Shown here: positions 58,565 to 64,000 of the stretch, piece by piece
Layout of the letters: each line of letters begins with the position of its first letter
How positions within the stretch are numbered: position 1 is the stretch's first letter
Assembly (NCBI GenBank): GCA_963555705.1
Contig: OY743170.1
Location: 29,339,362 to 29,403,361 of the forward strand
DNA from: Ligustrum vulgare
Taxonomy: Eukaryota > Streptophyta > Magnoliopsida > Lamiales > Oleaceae
Direction: 5' to 3'
DNA length: 64,000 nt
Notes under the pieces: model-generated
Databases searched by the model: none
What the model saw: only the letters and a program-made list of their open reading frames with translations
Told to the model about the DNA's origin: nothing
Position numbers and translations under genes: made by a program

Positions 58565-59337
58565 AATCGTACATCACCGACAGGAAACTAGTATTCTAAT
58601 TGCAAATTGTGTAAAACACAAGTTTCTTTAAGGTAAAAATAATCTATACACCTCACGACATCATTGATGACATTCATCATACATATGGCATATTGGTGAG
58701 TTATGATAAGGCTTGGCATGCGCGGGATCATGCAATACGTATGATTCGAGGAGATCCACATGAGTCGTATGGTAATCTACCTTCATATATGCATAGATTA
58801 GAAGTTTCCAATCCAGGTTCTGTAACTGGGATACAGGTCGATTCTAGAGGAAGATTTATATCTAGTTTTGTAGCATTCGGGGCGTCCATAGCAGGGTGGA
58901 AGCACTGCAAACCAGTGATTGTAGTCGATGGGACTTTCTTAACAAGTAAGCATAGAGATACATTTTTCACTGCTTGCACACAGGATGCAAATAATAATAT
59001 ATTTATATTAGCATTTGGTGTGGGGGATTCGGAGAACAATGATGCATGGGGGTGGTTCTTATCAAAAGTGAAAGAAGCATATGGTGATAGGGATGATCTG
59101 TGCATCGTATCTGATCGTCATCACAGCATATCTAACGCAGTTGACATAGGTTTTCCAGAAGCATTTCATGCAGCATGTACCTATCACTTGCTTCAAAATC
59201 TAAAGAAAGATTTCGGAAAGCAAGGCAAAGGTATGAGACATCCATTAATGGTTGCTTTGAGGGCTTACACTGTAGCGGAATTTGATACCCACATGAAAAG
59301 ACTGAATGCGATAGACCCTGGAATCCGTGGATACTTG

Positions 59338-59426
59338 GTAATATTTTATTCAAATTTCTATATTTGGTGTAAGTAGTTCGCACTAATATGTACAAAAATT
59401 TAATTGAATTTCAATATCATGTGCAG
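59338..59426 (+). other. Intron of the MULE transposase
   Basis: 89 bases, GT...AG. Removing it joins the GYL and EEVGF codons in phase. Its retention shows this is not a processed copy, despite the A-run after the stop. Confidence 0.8.
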
Positions 59427-60276
59427 GAGGAAGTTGGATTTGAGCGATGGTCAGGATCACACATGACAAAAGACAAATATTCCACAATGACATCTAACAT
59501 TGCAGAGTCTGTTAACTCGACGATTAAGTATGCTAAGAATTATCCCATCGAGGCACTCTTTGAGTGCCTAAGATGCACCATATAAAAGTGGTTTTCACAG
59601 AATTTAAATGATGCTATGTCAACCTTTACGAGCCTTAGTAGTCGGCACGACAGCATGTTGAAAGAAATGATATACATGTTAAGACGATTGCGGGTTAGAT
59701 GAGTTGTAACTAAGTATTATTTAATTTTTTTAATTCAAATATAGAGTCTTAGTAATATCTTCCCTATATTGAAACTGTTAACTATATTAAAAATATAGAC
59801 ATCATATCATTCTTGTAGGAGTGAAATTTAATTTGTAGGTTCATCCATCAAGTGATACACTTTTCCAATTGAATGATGATACATCATCAACATATATGGT
59901 GGACATGGATGAAAGGACATGTTCATGCAGACGGTTCCAACTCGACTATATCCCTTGTGCTCATGCAGTAGCTGTGATCTCCATGAAAAACTATAGCACA
60001 TCGGAGTACTGTTCAAAATATTTTAGCAAAGAAGAGTACATGGCGGCATACCATGTACCTGTTTACCCGCTTGGTAATAAGGATGAATGGAATGTACCAG
60101 CCGAGGTTAATGAAAAGATTGTGGTTGCACCAATGTCTAAGCGTGGACCTGGAAGACCGAAAGAAGGTAGATTCAGATCCTGTCTTGAATACAAGAAGAG
60201 AACTCGACGTGGAAAATGTGATGAATTCAGGCATAACAGTAGGACTTGCCAGAATCCCACTTCTTCTATACTTTAA

Positions 60277-61900
60277 AAAAAAAAAAAAAAAAGGAGAGAA
60301 TATCTTCATCAGGTAAATTTATAAAATTACGGTATAACATGTATTGTTGGTTGTATGATTATTCTATTTAATTTTTGTTTTTAGAAAATGAATAATTAAA
60401 TCCAAAATAACTAATGTGTATGCAGGTTGATGAATTGCTAGCATAATGGGTCATTGTTAAAGAACATTCACCTTTAGCAGGCATTGATTACACTTCAACA
60501 TCGATGAGATAAATTATGATAATCTAATATTTGTTATTAGATGAAATGTTAGTTTACAATTTCTTCTGTCAATGATTAATTTAAAACATTGATTTCACTG
60601 TTATTGTGTTTCCCAAATTTTCATTATATTTTAAATATTTCATATGGAAGACATCCTACCTGGAAGCGTGATTGCTAATGTTAAGAATATGTAGTTGGTG
60701 TTCATTTAAGAGAAGTGGAAAATGGTATTTGAATTAATTATTATAGAGTATTTAGTATAAAAATGAACAATGAATGTAATCAGGAATAAGAAACTCTTCA
60801 AACATGCATCTAAACTATCATTTGCTGAATATGATGTTGATGTGGAATAACTTCAGTTTCAATTAATAAGCTTATGTGGATGTTCACTCCATATCATATG
60901 AAAATGCTAAATTCATATTACCATGATTTTTGAAAATGGTTTGAGATTTTTTTTTGGATTCAGTTACAGTTGCAGGCACAACCAACAATGATGCTCAGTT
61001 TAGTTAAGGAAGTAGATGCACAGGTTCAAGTTCCGCTACCCTCCTCTTAGAACATCATGGCAGACATAATTTGAATCACCTAGAACATGACTTGAAGAAG
61101 ATATTATCAAATAAGTAATGAAGTTGTCTTCTATAAAAAGTGACATTGCAATGAATAAATTTTAAAGTTGTAAACTAAATTTGACTTGCTGTGAACTTAC
61201 TCGAATTGGTTGTGACACAAAGTTTTCACCATATTTGGTCATGGACAAGTTAAGGGATTGGTCATGTATGGGTGGTGGTTGATACTACACTTATTATAAT
61301 TGAAGGACAATGTGTGTTGCTCAATGTTTATTGTATCTTTAACTTATGAAGATGTCAATACAGTCATTTATGTAGTACTTAGGAAGGTTACCTATCTACT
61401 GATGCTAAGGAACTAATCAGATGAATTTTTTTTACTGAATTCAAAGTTTACTACTTACTAGATCACAGGAAATTTATTCTTGTATTGTTAATGTAAAAAG
61501 AATTATATTTATAAGAATCCATGATCAATGGAAAACTGATTTAAAGATGGCAAATTAATTTGAACCAGCATAGAATAGGGATAGAATAGTACGTCCAGGT
61601 AGATACACTTAATAACTTCCCTGATATTTAATACCAGATGATAGTATTTCATGCACAAATTTACAAATAATAAAATCATTTATCCAAATAATATATATAT
61701 CGATGAAAGGACATTAGATATAATGAAAGTACAACTAGTTGGAAATTGTAATGCTTTGAAATTTATTTTTGCCAACATGTATCGTTACCAGTAATTAATT
61801 AAATGAATAAATCAATTGAAAAATATATAGCCAAGAACAATCTAAGCAGAAAGAATAAATATTGCAAAACTAATGTTTGCAAAATGTTCACAATGAAAAA
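60277..61900. other. Region between the convergent MULE genes
   Basis: A18 run at about 60275-60292, then AT-rich DNA with no gene. Holds the 3' ends of both genes. Confidence 0.5.
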
Positions 61901-63932
61901 TCAACGTCCTTTTCCAGCTATATCTTTTAGGGTCACGGCACCCTGACCATTGCACCAGATTATGTCAGGCTCTTCCATCATGTATTTATGTAGTTGTGTG
62001 GCGATGTTTTTTCGAGCAGTGGAGGCATCGAACTCAGTAGACATGTGCAGCATCCTTCCTTCAATAATGTATTCAGCATACTTTATTACATAGACGCCGA
62101 AGTCTCCGTTGCACGGAAGAGTTCAGAAAATATAACTCAGAAGTTGAGAATTGATCATAATGGAATGAACAGAAATACTTAATTGAAGGTGAATATTGAT
62201 TTTTGACTAATGTTATTCATGGTTGACATGAAAATCGAATTGAAAAAATATTGTTTGAAAAATAAAAAATGTGCATTATACTAACCCGTTTTGTTGTTGG
62301 GGACAATCCTGTATTATTCTACATTTTAGTGGGCTTTCGGGGAATGTGCGGACTGTATCATTCATCGATCTAGCAAGTATAGGTAAGGCGATCCTCATGG
62401 AGCGAATGGCTTTATAGACAATGCCACTCTTTATTATTCTATTGTAAGAGTTGTAGATGTATAGTTTCCAATTATCCATGTCAAAGTGAGCTAGAATCCA
62501 GTGACTTGGTGATTGTATCCACATTGGTATTAGGATGTGATCGAATACTGCCCATGGTATATTGAATGGAATCTTTATCCCTTTTACGTACCAGAACAGA
62601 GCTCCATGCTTGTTCAATGCTTGTGAGTCAACATCAAGATCCTTGGAGATCCCTCTGATTTTAACGTCGAAGTTGCAGTCTATTGTTGTGGCTCTGAACT
62701 TGGAAGTACCTCTCAACTTCAACAACATTCGATTGTAGTAGAATGTGACATCAATGTGCTTCATCATCAAATAATTGCAATGTGGGTTAATGTGCAGATA
62801 TATGAATATAGAAAGCAAATTATGGATAGTATTTACCGTGTCATTTAAAGGCCGTGCAACCTCATATATAAGTCATGCCACCACATGTCTGACTCAATGA
62901 AAATTGACCCAAATTTAGTGGGAGGTCTAATCTCGACTACCTCAGCGCCAAAGTTCAGGTTCCTGTAATGATTTAAGGACCATTGATATAATTGGAAAAT
63001 TACTAAGGGGATATCTGCATGTATCTGGGTACTAGTTGTACAAATAACATTTTAGGATACCCGTTGTTGTGTTTCAGGCAACCTCTATAGAATTTGTTGA
63101 ACTTGTTAATGTCCTCAAATAATGGTGTGTCCATGCACGTCATATAGATAAATGCATAGCCTGTATTACAACTAGAAATGCCAGGGACTGATTGTCATGT
63201 TAGATTGGTATTTTTTTTTGTGATTTCTCCATATCATGTACTGATGTCTTCTTCAATCTGAAATGGTATTGGAGAAATCTACAATAATATTCCAGATTAT
63301 ATGTGATGTGCTTGGTAATATGATTTTTGGATGACATTAAATGAACCAGGAGAAATTAATGAAAAATAAATAAATTACCCGGAAAAACCACAGCATGATT
63401 ACCTCTTTGGAAATGCTGTGACTAGGTCTAAACTTTTTATGAGGGTTATTTCCACATGAGTTTATCAGCTCGGTCGCAGTGTTAGTTGATACTGATGTTG
63501 GGTGATCAATTTTAATTACATGACATTTTGATGCTGGCTCATGACCTAGGGATCCAGTAGAAGTTTGTAGTGCAAGGTAGTTCAAATACCTTTTTTTCGT
63601 ACTCTTCGAAAGCTGGAAAATTGAAAATGTAAAGTTTTGTGATAATATGAAAAATAATATGGAAGAAATGAATTAATATTTAGTTAATGCGAAAAATCTA
63701 CCACTTCGAGGACAATATCATCCATCTGTTTGATATTATCTTCAGTAAAGAGTACTTCGTCTTCTAGAACTACTGAACCAGCTTGTGTGGTCATCTCTTC
63801 AATGCCAAGGTCAAAGCTCGATGATCCCATTTCGGTTGGATCCATGCCTAGAGGTGTGTCATGCATGTTTGAGTTGTATAAAAATGTTACCTGTATAGAT
63901 GTATGATGTATTTGCATTAAAAGATAATGCAA
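61901..63932 (-). pseudogene. Ulp1/C48 SUMO-peptidase-like gene of MULE type
   Basis: Minus strand, several exons, 5' part beyond the window. Exon-like pieces: 63684-63932 (acidic), 63337-63585, about 63000-63180 (FEDINKFNKFYRGCLKH), about 62870-62965 (EVVEIRPPTKFGSIFIESD), 62280-62750 (LFWYVKGIKIPFN, then the catalytic-His block SHWILAHFDMDNWKLYIYNS, ending PQQQNG) and a last exon about 61901-62107 (GDFGVYVIKYAEYIIEGRM). C48 peptidases use His-Asp-Cys. The Cys of the usual DCG is Phe (DFG), and the Asp position after the His block is Asn. The 3' splice site before the last exon is degraded. Likely inactive. Confidence 0.8.
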
Positions 63933-64000
63933 TCGAGATAAGTGAAAATAAGTATCATCCTGTAATTATGATGATTCGAAAATATGATAAACATGAATAT
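63933..64000 (-). other. Window edge within the Ulp1-like gene region
   Basis: AT-rich end; intron or 5' part of the gene, not resolvable. Confidence 0.3.

Larger units (their letters stand above)
57786..60276 (+). pseudogene. Mutator-like (mudrA-type) transposase
   Basis: Starts at ATG 57786 (FGGVWDDAKKYSDFFVSGI), with a stop and frameshift near 57883. N-terminal domain to 58314. Decayed FAR1/WRKY-GCM1-like DNA-binding part (58380-58560; FEYRVIKSNSKFY, HT-type end). Catalytic exon 58693-59337 with Asp in VIVVDGTFL (residue 79 of the piece) and VSDRHHSIS (141), a CxxH at ACTYH, and a probable Glu in VAEFDTHM. Phase-0 intron 59338-59426 (GTAATA...GTGCAG). Second exon 59427-59690 with a stop at 59583. 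Last exon 59839-60276 with a SWIM finger, CSCRRFQLDYIPCAHAV. The C-terminal zinc knuckle is partly lost (one Cys changed). Moves Mutator DNA when intact. Confidence 0.92.

Noticed and set aside
60275..60292. A-run after the transposase stop as a poly(A) tail of a retrocopy
   Set aside because: The gene retains introns and is in a MULE context; the run is a simple microsatellite.

Overview
The window looks like heterochromatic or intergenic DNA of a flowering plant, probably a eudicot. It is AT-rich and packed with nested LTR retrotransposons (Ty3/gypsy Athila, Tat and chromovirus types, and one Ty1/copia), with hAT and Tourist-like MITEs, a Helitron candidate and a Mutator-like (MULE) transposase. 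I see no intact host gene, no rRNA or tRNA gene, and nothing bacterial. Almost every coding region is interrupted by stops, frameshifts or deletions.

Layout. 1-2577: 3' end of an Athila element (+), spacer then 3' LTR. 2578-8.2 kb: decayed Tat-type element (-), gag and LTR, split by an LTR unit (5715-7915) that carries a hAT MITE (5904-6517). 8936-9978: deleted hAT element with a perfect 8-bp target duplication. 10187-14893: truncated copia element (-). 16.3-19.6 kb: second copy of the 2.6-5.7 kb Tat element, in inverted orientation (+). 19727-29490: complete LTR element (-) with a CAAAT target duplication. It has no recognisable gag or pol, but carries a serine carboxypeptidase-like fragment, a second unrecognised frame and a tandem-repeat 3' region. 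A solo LTR (25367-26207) and a Tourist-like MITE (28610-29449) are nested in it.

29491-48679 is a deep nest. An Athila 5' LTR (30481-31064, resuming at 47718-48679) is split by a Ty3/gypsy element, probably a chromovirus (31065-47712, target duplication GAATG). That element contains a 2.67-kb solo LTR of a related family (31100-33765, duplication ACATC) and an 11.5-kb Athila element (34622-46099, -). The inner Athila still shows LTRs, PBS, gag, protease, reverse transcriptase, RNase H, integrase, a long extra 3' ORF and a polypurine tract.

48.7-64 kb: low-complexity DNA full of a GTCACATG-like word, a Tourist-like MITE, an unclassified LTR-like repeat, a Helitron candidate, and a MULE transposase pseudogene (+, 57786-60276) convergent with an Ulp1/C48-peptidase-like pseudogene (-, 61901 to beyond 63932). 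This pairing is known from Kaonashi/CUMULE-type Mutator elements.

The most unusual item is the 9.76-kb element at 19727-29490: an LTR retrotransposon whose coding region appears to have been replaced by host-gene-derived sequence. A second cross-family observation is that several unrelated LTRs carry repeated short palindromes, each set a different word, just upstream of the TATA-like box.
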